NCBI GenBank assembly: GCA_034008185.1
Contig: CM067081.1
Coordinates: 9,485,821 to 9,549,820, forward strand
DNA from: Gorsachius magnificus
Lineage: Eukaryota > Chordata > Aves > Pelecaniformes > Ardeidae
Reading direction: 5' to 3'
Length of the DNA stretch: 64,000 nucleotides
Shown here: one piece after another, positions 1 to 11,371 of the stretch
How positions within the stretch are numbered: position 1 is the stretch's first letter
Layout of the letters: each line of letters begins with the position of its first letter
Notes under the pieces: model-generated
The model's input: the letters and a program-made list of their open reading frames with translations, nothing else
Database searches by the model: none
What the model was told of the DNA's origin: nothing
Made by a program: the position numbers and the translations under genes

Positions 1-2169
1 TCTCTGATAAAGTTATAAAAACTAATGATAAAGTGCTTAAAACTCAGGTGATTTCACCCATCTCACCTACAGTATCTGAAATATAGTACAAGATAAAAAT
101 TGATTAAAACTGCCTAATGCCCAGTTTTACAATGGGTTTTACTTCTTGCCACCATCCCTCATCGTGAGAGGCAAAAGCTTCTGGGAACCACTGTGCTTTA
201 CAGAGGGCCTTTAGCCAACACTGAGAAGTTGAAAGTTGTGGAGAAGATTTAAACACTTATTACCTTTCACTTCAAAATGACTATCAGAATTTTCACACTT
301 AAATTCAAGTCATTGTCTTTATGGATTGAAACTTCAGCCAGCCTTGAGATGGTGTTCACCACCCCAGAAAGTGGAAAAGCAGGCTGTCAGCAGGATCAGG
401 CCCACGAATCCCACCGTAAATCTATGCTGATATAAAACCATCACAGCGAGGGACTTATTTATGTTTGCAGAACAGTAATTTCATGGTAACTTAGCCTAGA
501 AATCACCATGACTATCTTATTTATGCATATGTACTGCAACGCTTAGCAGCCACCAAAATCGTAAACCGCTGAGGATGTGCTGTGACTGGCATTAGCCAAC
601 AGCCCGTTTACTCCTTCTGGAGCATAATAGTCTTAAAAAGTTTACAACCGCAGAGACATTTTGCCTATATCTGTGCAAGGGTTGCTGTTTCCAAAAGTAA
701 AAGTTGCAGGGAAAAGAAATGAAACTGTTCTTTCACCATCGGTGGTGTGTGGATGTCTCCATTGCATTGGACCAGCTGTTTATGGGATGAGATCCAGCCT
801 TGTAAAAGCAAACCAACACATTTTTGGTAGCAATGAATAATCCAACCCCCACATATGCAGCAGGAGGGATAACGGTGGTGCTGACATGGCTGTGAAAAAG
901 TAGCAGGGGAGGGGAAAGGCTCTGAAGCTCTCTGCCCTCCACTGCACTCACAGAGCTGTTCCCCGCAGTAAATCTGCAGCTAAACCTGGTCTTCAGAGAA
1001 ATCCCAGGGCTCTGTGGAGAGGAAAGGCGGATGGTAGCTCTGAGAGCCGCCTTGCAGAGAAGTGAAGAGCAAATACACCCGCTTCTGCTGTCTGCAATAG
1101 CTGGTTTCTTCAATAGTGGTCCCAGCCTGCGTCTGCAGGGCCCCCACCACCACCACAGCAGCTGTGTTCAAAATATGATTAAGAGTTTCTTTTAGAGTTT
1201 TCCTTCTAACGATCTGTTAATGAATTTGAAGGACACTCACACAGATGCGGCAGAAAAGATAAGGAAATTAAAAAAAAAATTGGCTGAGGAGCAAGTTTAA
1301 AGATGTATCAAACAGCGGTAAAGGGGATGGCACACTTTAAGAGGGATGGGAACACCAACAGTGAGAATTTGGGACATTCAATGAAATAGAATGGAACTGT
1401 TGGGATGAAACTAAAGACAGGGAGAATTTTACCATCTATATCTCCTCCCACACAAAATAGTGAAAATTCAGTCACTTGAAACTTTAGGCACTTCGCTGGA
1501 TCAGACATAAATTCATAAATTTTAATGCCAGTGTGTTGTTGCAGATATCATAACATCATAAACCATGAAGTTTTGTCCAATTATTCCTGTTTAACATCCA
1601 TAGCTTCAGGAATATATTATCTGTTAAAAGAACCCAAGTCTTAATGTAATAATATGTGATACAGAACCTACCCTGTCCCTGAATTATTTTTTCTAATGCT
1701 TAATTACCTTTATTGTTCAACAGTTATCTCTCACCTAAATAAATGCAGTTTCAGCATTTAACTATTAAATCTTATTATAATTTTGTTTACCAAATTAAAG
1801 GATACAGAAAAATATGCTGCAGAAATATAAACTACATTTAACTATGAAATTAGATGGCACCAGATGAACCAAATTTGCTTTTCTTCTTATGTCTGCAGGG
1901 GTAAACTGCTTGGTCCTACCATGGCTGGAGGATGTCACTCCCCCCATGAAGTCACCATGTGTGCAAATCCTACTGCTAACGTAGATAAGCTCAACACTGG
2001 TTTTATCTAAAACATTTTTGAGAAAATTATTTCTAGATTGTTAAACAATTTATTACCCACTGATCCACACAGTGAAGTGCAAGGAAGAGTACACATTACG
2101 CTTAGTACCGAGCTCACTGGCTGTGTAATGGAGGTGGAGGAGAGGGCGTAAGAGCTAAAATGGTACCTG

Positions 2170-2219
2170 ATATATATATATACACAAACACACACACATA
2201 TATACATATATATTCATAT
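2170..2219. repeat. TA/CA compound microsatellite
   Basis: Alternating TA and CA dinucleotides with small interruptions lie within RAB38 intron 1. The tract is likely length-polymorphic. Confidence 0.85.
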
Positions 2220-3865
2220 CATGATACATTTGCAGCATTTGTTTCAATTCAAGATGTCCTAAATGCTAAGCCAACATCCCTCAGCTTGGTTAGAGACTGA
2301 AAATTTATTGTTTTACCCACCGAGATAAACATGACCTAATAAGAGAGATTCTGCCAAAAGAGAGAAGATATTCTGAGACCAGAGATTTTGTTTTCTTCCC
2401 TTTGATTCTCACGTATTTCTGGTTTGCAGGTGGTGATATATGACCAGCCACAGCCAGGAGAAAGCACTTCCATTGCCTCCATATTTCCAATCAGTTTTAC
2501 TTCACTTTCTTTTTTAAACAACTTTTTTTCTCACCAGCCAGAGGCCTTATTTGTGATACGCCAGCACCACACTGATCTGAATTCAGTGTGCTGCTTCCAG
2601 AACTTATTTTCTGTGTGTAACCATCAGCAGCCAAAGCTCCTTACACAGAAGTCATTAAAACGAGACAGCAACTCTTTTTATTACTGGCCACTGTCTTGAC
2701 CTTCACAGAGATGCTTTGAATTGAGCAATTCATATGAAATTTAGTACTATGCTGTAATTCTCTCTGTCATGTGTGATAACTCAGAAAGCGTGCTAGTCAT
2801 ACAGTACTACGACTTCGTGGAATTGCTTCTGCAGCCTGCCTGAAAGCTACATCATATGATCTGCCAGCACATGATTAGCAGTGTAATAAATCTTTGAAAC
2901 AAGGCATGCAAATACATTCTTTAAGTCCCTGATGCATTCAGAATTTACTATTAAAGGCTTTTTCTCATGAGGCAAAGTTTTGTTGGATGGGTATGTAGTT
3001 ATGGTTATGATCGGTCACTGGTAAGCAATAAAAGCAACGTTTTCCCCATTATTCCAACTTTTAATAAAGAAAACTGAGCTCATATGTATTTAATATCCTA
3101 AACTCACAGGACTACACTGATGTGGCAGAAAGCTGAGGTTATACATGTTTCGCATAAAGCAGCGTTGTTGCATAAGTTTTAGTACCTTGGTGCCAAATTC
3201 AGAGCTCAGACATCAGGCAGCCGAGTGTAGAAGAAAGGCACTCCCTCCGACGATAAGAATGTCAAGAATTTTCTCATTTCACTGGTTTTACTCTGTGCCA
3301 TTCCAGACTAGATCACTGAACCTGCAGCTCAGGCCACAGGCTGGCACAGCTGCCTAACAGCTGGTATAATTTACACCTCTATTCTCTACCTAACAAAAGT
3401 AACTTCTTAATTTAATTGAGATTTTAAAATGTCCTCATTTTTGCTGTAAGCTGTTGTGTTATAGCTGTACCTGGATTCCTACGCACACTAAATGAGAAAT
3501 GATTACTTACGGGATGCGAAATATGCCATCAAGGTAAACTTTTAATTTGTGGACTGAATAAATATAATTAATGCTGAGTAATGGGGGTGGCAAAAATAAG
3601 AAATTGTGGTTTTAGTTGGAAGCCAAATATAAAGAATCCAAAGCACTGACAACAACAACATCAAATGCTGTGCTTTTTAATTAGGTAAGCATGCCGGGAC
3701 AGCTGGACTTCTTTATTCTCTTTCTCTCCACACAGAGCAAATGATCTTTTTTTGCTTGATGTTGAAATAAGAATAAGTAAACTTGAGTAAATACATTTTT
3801 AACAACCAAATAGAAACACTTCTCTTTTTAAAGCATGTCAGAAGTTGTTTACATTTCACTGGGCC

Positions 3866-3911
3866 GAAGGAAGAAAGGTAGGAGGGAGAGGAAGGAAAGG
3901 AAGAAGGAAGG
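3866..3911 (+). repeat. GGAA-type purine tract
   Basis: About 45 bases are nearly all purine on the plus strand, made of GGAA, GAAG and GGGAG units. It lies in RAB38 intron 1, about 470 bases downstream of the exon 1 donor in the transcript direction. GGAA is the core ETS-factor motif, but a simple repeat is enough to explain it. Confidence 0.7.
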
Positions 3912-4380
3912 TAATTTGATAAAGTAAAGATATTGTTTCTTTATTTTTAAACTATAAAAATAATTTTAACCATCTTATTGAATTCCTCATCTCTTCCACC
4001 AAATTAAATAGATGTAACTGGAACTTTTTGTTACTCTCCCTCCCATCACAGAGATCTCTCAGTCTAATGAGGGGAGCTGAACAGCAGAAGAATCAGGGCA
4101 TTTGGAGAGAGGTGCCCGTGTCCCTGCACGCATCTAAGGGCTTGGGAGAAAAACAGGCAGGGCAGGTTTCATTCTGATCCCCCTTGTTTGGGGTCTGCTG
4201 GCATTCAGGAGACTCCAAAATGTCAACCCGCCCTTAAAGTTTTCTCTCCTCAGTCTCCTCTCCCGCACCACATAGGACCTGGCAGTGTCCAACTTAAAGA
4301 TTAGTACAAAGGAATTTGGGTCTATATTTTGTACCGTCTCTGGATGGGTTATGGGGCAAAGGGTTCTCCTCTGTACTCAC

Positions 4381-4585
4381 CCGCAATATCCCAGAGCTGC
4401 AGCCGTACCACAGTCTCAGCATCCCAGCTCAGCACCTTCAAGGCAAAGTCCACCCCGATGGTGGCCCGGTAGTGGGGGGAGAAGTTCTGGTGGACATAAC
4501 GTTTGATGATGCTGGTTTTGCCCACTCCCAGATCCCCGATCACCAGCAGCTTGTAGAGGTGCTCCTTCTGATTGTGCTTCTGCAT
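4381..4585 (-). CDS. RAB38: RAB38 coding exon 1 (N-terminal 68 residues of the Rab GTPase)
   Basis: This exon encodes the N-terminal third of RAB38, a Rab GTPase of the RAB32/RAB38 subfamily. These proteins direct cargo such as tyrosinase-family enzymes to melanosomes and other lysosome-related organelles. Seen: the P-loop GDLGVGKT at residues 17-24, the switch I segment HYRATIGVDF at 38-47 with the effector Thr42, and WDIAG, where switch II begins, at 65-69. IGVDFALKVL and the surrounding residues match the RAB38 sequence I know almost exactly, while other Rabs differ here. The start is the ATG at 4585-4583, with A at -3. The frame stays open further upstream, but only a TTG codon lies there. 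The exon stops after one base of the Gly codon at a GTGAGTAC donor (4380-4373), so the intron is phase 1. The rest of the GTPase domain and the prenylated C-terminal cysteines are not in the window. Confidence 0.95.
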
Positions 4586-5727
4586 CTTTCCTGTGGCTGC
4601 GGCTGCTCCCTGCAAACTGATTGCATGCTCTGCCCGAGGAATCCTGCCAGCCCGAGGGGGAGAGAGGGAGTGAGGAACCGGGGAGGGAAGGAGAGAAGGT
4701 AGGTGGAGGCTCTTTCCCTTTGTACAGAAGCAGGATCACCAGGTCCAGCAGGCAGCCCTGCTGGGAGGAGAAGTAAGCAAGGGACTGGGGAAGAAAGTCT
4801 CCCAGAAAGTTTTGTGTGTACGTGTGTAAAGGTCAGCACAAGGTGCGTCTGGGATTAGTCTGGCTACTAAAGACTTTGCAGGGAAATTCATGAAACAGTC
4901 CTGTTCCCCGTTTCGCTTCCCACTGGAAGGACAGTGTTTCTTCTGTGCACTACTTTTACACACTTTTTGAAAGTACTGTCTTCCTGGGGATAATTTATCA
5001 CCCTATGCTTGTTTCCACACATCTTTAAAATGCCAGTCACTGAAAAAAAAAAAAGCAGAAATCTCCTTTCAGAGGTTTCACGCCTCCATTAAAGTGCAAA
5101 AATTAAACCAGTGTGACTTTAACTTTGGATGTGATTTGGTTTTAATCAATGTAAGTCAGTGTGAATGCAGTTGTATCACTAGAAGAGGCAGTTATAGCAA
5201 CATAAAGTATCTTTACATGTGTCCATGCTAGGAGGGCTGTGTGAACTTAATTATAATAGATACATATTTTTAAGTTTCATTAACATAATTGTGATTGTCT
5301 GTCTGTATCTGTAAGCATGCTCACATCTGCTGAATGCAGCACACGGCTTGTGCTTTGTTTTTTTCATACAACTTGACTCTAAAATGCAAGAAATCCGGAT
5401 TTATCCCATGACTCCGATAATCAGAAGTTATGAAAGCATAACAGCATTAGAGCATATGAATGCCAGTGTCTCAATGGTCCTCTGTTTTCCGGAATAAGTG
5501 ATATCAGACTTGCAAACAATTGAACACATTTGAATAAATCATTCCACTGACATGATTGACGCTATATTTTAAACGAAGAACACAGTGAAAGTTTCAGCTT
5601 GGCAACTTAGCTGGAGAACCTTATCCATTGCCTAGAGGTGTTTGATTCTTCTAACAGCTTTGATAACAAACCTCCAGAATTTTAATATTGTGTGAAACTC
5701 ATCCGTGAATGATTTTTATATTTATTG
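4586..5727 (-). promoter_or_regulatory. RAB38: RAB38 5' UTR and promoter-proximal region
   Basis: This is the sequence immediately upstream of the RAB38 start codon. The first 150 bases or so are moderately GC-rich, with pyrimidine-rich stretches on the minus strand, and must contain 5' UTR. No convincing TATA box was found and the transcription start cannot be fixed by eye. One CATGTG E-box core lies at 5216-5221. That type of site is bound by MITF-family factors that control pigment-cell genes, but a single hexamer is weak evidence. Beyond about 5000 the DNA is AT-rich with nothing else recognised. Confidence 0.45.
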
Positions 5728-6390
5728 ATCATAGAGTCATAGAATCATTAAGGTTGGAAAAGACCTCCAAGATCAGCAAGTCCAACCATGAATGCAACAC
5801 TACCACGTCTACTAAACCATGTCCTGAAGTGCTACGTCTACATGTTTTTTGAACACCTCCAGGGATGGTGACCCCACCACTTCTTTAGGCAGCCTGTTCC
5901 AATGCTTGACCACTCTTTCAGTAAAGACATTTTTCCTAATGTCCAATCTAAACCTCCCCTGGCACAACTTGACGCCATTTCCTCTTGTCCTATCACTTGT
6001 TTCTTGGGAGAACAGACCGACCCCCACCTCACTACCCCTTCCTCTCAGGCAGTTGTAGAGGGCGATAAGGTCTCCCCTCAGCCTCCTCTTCTCCAGGCTG
6101 AAAACCCCCAGTTCCCTCAGTCGCTCCTCATCAGACTTGGGCTCCAGACCCCTCACCAGCTTTGTTGCTCTCCTCTGGACATGTTCCAGCAATGCAATGT
6201 CTTTCCTGTAGTGAGGGGCCCAAAACTGACCCCAGCATTCAAGGTGCAACCTCACCAGTGCCGAGTAAAGGGGCATGATCACTTCCCTACTCCTGCTGGC
6301 CACACTATTCCTGATACAAGCCAGGATGCTGTTGGCCTTCTTAGCCACCTGGGCACACTGCTGGCTCATGTTTAGCTGGCTGTCGATGAC
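5728..6390 (-). mobile_element. CR1 LINE fragment, 3' end, minus strand
   Basis: A 5'-truncated copy of the avian non-LTR retrotransposon CR1. Its 3' end on the minus strand is the CR1 tail with ATGATTCTATGA-like 8-mers (seen on plus as tcatagaatcatt). The minus frame (6453-5812) carries the C-terminal end of the CR1 reverse-transcriptase protein, including [48 protein letters not shown] and RLDIRKNVF. The frame is open over the whole fragment, so the copy is only moderately decayed. The 5' edge is near 6390, where similarity stops. It cannot move by itself because the endonuclease and catalytic RT motifs are absent. Confidence 0.93.
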
Positions 6391-8552
6391 CTTGATAAAA
6401 TGAAAATACATTTTATACTTATTGAAATATTTTTTGATGGAGTTCTTATCCAAATGTGCACTAAAATAGCATTAGAAATTTGTCATCTATCCAAAAAGCT
6501 GGATTTTCACAGAAAAAGGATTTAGAACACTTATGTTATGCAATCTTTTATAATCAGTCTTTAAACTCAAACTTTAAAGTTTGTATATATACACACACAC
6601 AGAGTGGAAATGGGTAATTTGAAGAGAAAAATATCTTATTTTCCTTGAAGATTTTTATTTTTAATAAGAGGCCTTTTTTCAATAAGATAAACTCTCTTTG
6701 CAAAACCAAGCTGTCATTTGTATTCTTCTGTTCGGGGACAAAATTTTAAAGCGCTTAGCCTTGTTAGCTATGGACATCATAAAAGACTACACTTTGAGAA
6801 GCAAACCAGTTCATTCCAATCAGTTGCTATCATTGTATGATTCAAGCTTTTTATTGTTGCTACTGGTACTGTGTGTCTGTGAATCTTACCTTCACAGCAC
6901 TGCCATTTTCAGAGAGGATCCAATACCCAAGCACTTCCAAGCACTCACAATTCCCCTCTAAAGTTGAAGATTTCCCATTTTAGAAGTTAAAAAAAGAAGA
7001 GGCTGAGACAGTTTAGCAATTTAGGAAATTAGGTAATTGGTGTTTTGGATGAGGTTGAAATTACATCTGATCTTTTATCCTTCTTTGTTGATGGCCAATG
7101 CTCAGAGAACAGTGCATGGAAGATCCCTGTGAGCAGGTATTGGGTAACTGGAGGTCTTAGACTATTAGTAATTGTAGTTAGAGATTGGCCTACACCCAGA
7201 AGCATGAGGCTTTACCTCTCTTCCAAAGTTTTTGTTAGCATTAGCTAAAATAGCTCTGGATAATCATGTTATTTGTTTAAGTTTCCAATTTGTCTTTGAA
7301 ACTGGCTAAATTCTTGGCCCCAGCAACACCCTGGTACAATGAGCTCCTCATAGGCTTAATCAAGGTCAGCCAAGGATGGTAGTGGGATGATAGTACAAGC
7401 GAGGTGGTCAGCAAGGTGTTCAGATGATGTGGTGTGAGCATATAGGAGGCTTCTTTGCATTTAGAGGGATGGTCCTCTGAGCTGAAGTGAAGCATGTGCT
7501 TACAGAAGTGTCTTGCTGAGTGAAAGCTGTACCCAGATCTCTTAACTCTATGGTGAACTGGCTTTTATAGGCACCATCTGCTGAATGCTCTTGAGGTGGG
7601 ATAAGGCCCTCAGCCTTGCCTTGCTCCACCTTTTTGGAGGACTGTTCCCACGTCCTGAACTATGTGTGTACTGATTTGGCTACATTGGCATCTGAAGGCA
7701 CCGGGGCAGGGAGGTGTGGATGTACTGCTCATTTGCAGATCTGCTGCAAGAACAATAAGCACTGTCTTGGGGGAAGGTAGATACTTTGGGCTGGCCATGG
7801 CTTAAGTGATCACTGCAAGACTTGTTTGACGATGCCAGCTGATCCCTTCAGGCACACAACCAGGTGACTGTGACTCAGTGATTTGCTGCAGGCAGAGCTG
7901 TCCAGGGAAGCTCACTTAGCCTGGAGGTGATGCAATGCAATCTGTCTTAGCGGAGACCACAGCTAAAGGCAGTTAATATAAACCATATTAGCTTGCATTT
8001 GCCACCCACAGGTAGGTAGTTGGCAAGGCTCATCTGACACAGAGTAACTTGTTAAGCTGGGAGAACCAGATGGTTTATTTGAGACCTTACTCTGCTGCTT
8101 CAGGTCCTTCAACAACACCCAGGCAATAAGAACATGTAAACATTCCACCAATCTAGTTGATATTTTAGTGTTTAATATTTTGGTTGTCTGTGTTTTCTCT
8201 GGTAAAGACATACATTTTAAACTTCACTTATATATTAAATCAATGTAAATAATAATTAAAATCCCACATGACATTATGTAATTTATGATGTTTCATTTTT
8301 GTATTACCTGTCTATCCACTATGCTATTTGCCATGACAGTGTCATCCAATGTTCTTCTATCTATTTTAATACCTATACTAATATTAATAGCATATATTAA
8401 CACTCTATTTTAATTGGCAGGAATTGATACAAACTCTACACATCTCCATTGTAAGTAATAGCATTTAAGACAATTCCGTCAAAGTAAGGCATTACAGACT
8501 GTGTTGGTCTCAGCATAAAAATGAAACCCATTTTACAGTGATAACTTTCAGG
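6391..8552. other. Intergenic, no gene recognised
   Basis: Single-copy AT-rich DNA between two CR1 fragments. It holds a TATATA/CACACA microsatellite at 6584-6601. The short ORFs here, all under 90 codons, lie in several overlapping frames and show no domain. Confidence 0.6.
6584..6601. repeat. TA/CA microsatellite
   Basis: A short run of TA units is followed by CA units. Confidence 0.7.
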
Positions 8553-8957
8553 AATCATAGAATCATAGAATCATTAAGGTTGGAAAAGACCTCCAAGATC
8601 AGCAAGTCCATCCATTAACCTAACCCTGCCATCCCACCACTAAACCATGGCCCTAAGCACCTTGTCTACCCATCTTTTAAATACCTCCAGGGATGGGGAC
8701 TCCACCACTTCCCTGGGCAGCCTGTTCCAATGCTTGACAACCCCTTCTGTGAAGAAATTTTTCCTAATAACCAATCTAAACCTCCCCTGGCACAACTTCA
8801 GACCATTTCCCCTCGTCCTATCACCTGTTACCTGGGAGAAGAGGCTGACCCCCACCTCACTACCCCCTCCTGTCAGGCAGCTGTAGAGGGCGATAAGGTC
8901 TCCCCTCAGCCTCCTCTTCTTCAGGCTGAACACCCACAGCTCCCTCAGCTGCTCCTC
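8553..8957 (-). mobile_element. CR1 LINE fragment, 3' end, minus strand
   Basis: A second CR1 3' fragment of the same subfamily type as the copy at 5.7-6.4 kb. It has the tail atcatagaatcatagaatc on plus, followed by the shared gttggaaaagacctccaaga segment. The minus frame 8933-8640 encodes the last 97 residues of the CR1 protein, including [16 protein letters not shown] and [19 protein letters not shown], and ends at the usual CR1 stop. The 5' truncation lies near 8957. The frame has not been broken. Confidence 0.93.
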
Positions 8958-9391
8958 TTTCTCACTATTTCTCCATCATTAGTAGAGATCTTTTTCTCTG
9001 AGAGAAGTGATAAAATTGAAGATGCAATTATGTTGACAGGAATCAAGGAAAGGATAAATGCACCCTCGATTTTATCACTCCTTCTCTTTGCATGGCATAT
9101 AGCAAAGAAAAGGGTGTCAGTCCTGACTGAGCATCACAGTTGTTACCAACATACCTTTTAAAAATGACAATTTTGTCTGAGATATTGAAATGACAATGCA
9201 ATAGGTTTTGTCCATATTCAAATTATTAGAAAAGTATATACTTAAAGGATTGCCATCTAAGTATCTAGGGATTTTACACTACAGCTATACCTGGTAGCTT
9301 TCAAAGTCTTGAAGGGATTGGCTTATGCCATCACATTGGTCTTACTGAATATTGTATCATATAAATGAGACCATAATCCAGAGAAATAGTA

Positions 9392-9450
9392 AATATACAC
9401 ACGTGTGTGTGTCTATATATGTATGTATCAATATATACACACACAAAAAA
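9392..9450. repeat. Compound TA/TG/CA microsatellite
   Basis: Runs of CA, GTGTGTGTG, TATATA and CACACA alternate over about 60 bases. Confidence 0.75.
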
Positions 9451-10817
9451 AATAATATGATAGAAGATTATTTTATGTTCTGCTTTAAAAAAATACAAAA
9501 CATTGAAATTCTACACATTTTGTTCAGACTTCCACATCCCAATTAATCCTGGGGTATGGACTAAATACTAAGTTGCTAGGTGCACAGGAGACTGTTCATC
9601 TTTTATTAATGCATTGTCTTCCTCATTTCAGTCATAGCATATTCACTGACTTCATTAGGGGAATGGACAGTCATGGCAAGAATAATCTCCTATAAAGGAA
9701 TAGATTGTTTTAACAAAATGGTGCATTCTCTCCAATTTCTTTTTTAGATTAGAAAGACTTAATTAGTTTGGATTTTCCCTTCTTCCATTCCAACAGTTCT
9801 TGTGATTAAGGCATTGATTTAAAAATTACTATTGACGCATCAAACACACTTAATGGGCATGCCCAAGTGTTACCTCTTGGCAATTATGCTCCAGCTGTCC
9901 TACAAAACAAGGTCTGGATGGGCAGGAATAGTCTATGGCAGTGTCTGTTTTATCTCAGGAATTACATCTCTCAAAACCAGCTAAAACCATTCCCTCTAGT
10001 GCAATTACAGTCCTGTTTAAAAAGTCTTAGGCAGGTACGAGTTGCTGGTTGCGGTTACAATTTTGCCCCCTAGCGCAATGGATCTATTTCTAGGGTTAGA
10101 GATCCCGCAAGATCAGACCTCAAGGCACGAGAGAATTCAGGGCAGAGAAACAGTGAGAACACAAGCAAAGATATTCCAAATTTTAACAGCCTATAAGTCC
10201 ATGAATCATTGTATTTAAAGGGTGAGAGTTTGTGGTGCTCTCACAATTACAAACTCTTAGCCGGGCCCGGCGTGGTTACATGCTGTACATTTCAACATAC
10301 CTTCTATATCCACCAGCCCTGTACAGATGCCTCAGGGCATCTCAAATGGTTTTAGCTACCTGTGCAAACATAGGTTTCTATTCCATCAAACTCAAAAAAT
10401 AATAATAATTTGATGTAATTGCCTTTTCTCAAGGCTGATTTTTTTATTATTATTTTCATATAGATCTTCACAGCCTAATAAAATCAGTCAAAGTCTATCC
10501 TTTGGAGCCTGTAGCAAAATCTTGGGTTGCAGTGCATTTTACACCAAGTGCATTTGAACAGTCACCTGGGAATACACAAACACAGTGCAACTTGAAAAGC
10601 AATAAAGGGAATGACCAGAATATCTGCCATGGGAAAAATCTAATAACAGGGGGTCAGTGATGCTCTGGGAAAAGTAAAATGGCTTGTCCCTGAGTCCAGA
10701 GAGCAGTGAAAGCATCATACAGCACAGAATTAGTCTGCAACGCAACGGCTCCAAACGAACATTATGGTGTCTCAGGTTCAATAAATGAAGTGTAAGAGCA
10801 CTCATTGAGATTGTAGA

Positions 10818-10863
10818 CTGAACCATCACACTCATTGCAACTGAACCATCACACTCATTGCAA
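10818..10863. repeat. Exact 23 bp tandem duplication
   Basis: Two back-to-back copies of a 23-base unit, starting ctgaaccatcacactcattg, occupy 10818-10840 and 10841-10863 without a mismatch. Perfect identity suggests a recent slippage event. Confidence 0.9.
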
Positions 10864-11371
10864 GGTTGCTACGATGGAGCTACCAACTAAAGCCTGGACC
10901 AAACTGACAGTGCAGCTAGTGTGATGAGGATGAACATTTACAGTGCTACAGATACGTATGTCTAAATTAAGCTAGAAAGTTTCAGTAATCTGTATCATGG
11001 CATCCTACGAGGGTCCATATGCAAACCTCATAGCAGGAGCTTAGACACTAATCCACCCTGTCCTCCACAGAGAAAATCTTCTTTAAAAACGGGGCTGAAT
11101 CACATCAGTGAAACTGTTGTCTCGTTCATGTCTGATTCTTGGAAACTATCAGTCTCTAATGGTGCTCACCCAGCAGAACCAACTTCATGGCAGGGATAAG
11201 AATAGATCCTAAATTAAAGTGCATTGGCTTGAATAACTTGCATTAAGGATTGGGTCCCCAAACAGCAAAATTAAACCATGGGACAAAACAACAAAAGATA
11301 TTCCCTTTACTTGATAAAAGTTCATCAGGAATATAGTTTGTAAGTTATATTCACTATAATTTGGAATACAA

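Larger units (their letters stand above)
1..4380 (-). other. RAB38: RAB38 intron 1 (partial, runs off the left edge)
   Basis: The sequence downstream of the RAB38 exon 1 donor is intron up to the window edge. I saw no frame matching the rest of the Rab domain (no continuation of the DIAGQERF type, NKCD or SAK motifs), so exon 2 lies beyond position 1. The interval is AT-rich and holds a TA/CA microsatellite near 2170 and a GA-rich tract near 3866. The minus-strand ORF of 126 codons around 733-1113 has no recognisable domain and I treat it as chance. Confidence 0.75.
8958..11371. other. Intergenic, no gene recognised
   Basis: AT-rich DNA with a TA/TG/CA microsatellite near 9392-9450, an unexplained segment with LTR-like character at about 9860-10300 and an exact 23 bp tandem duplication at 10818-10863. 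No coding exon was recognised. Confidence 0.55.

Noticed and set aside
4586..4615. An N-terminal extension of RAB38 by ten residues
   Set aside because: The frame is open, but the upstream codon is TTG. The ATG at 4585 has A at -3 and gives the expected short N-terminus of RAB38.
5849..6375. Pro/Ser/Leu-rich plus-strand ORFs at 5.8-6.4, 8.6-9.2, 11.5-13.3, 31.5-33.9 and 46.4-46.7 kb
   Set aside because: They are antisense translations of minus-strand CR1 elements. They recur wherever CR1 occurs and have no independent support.
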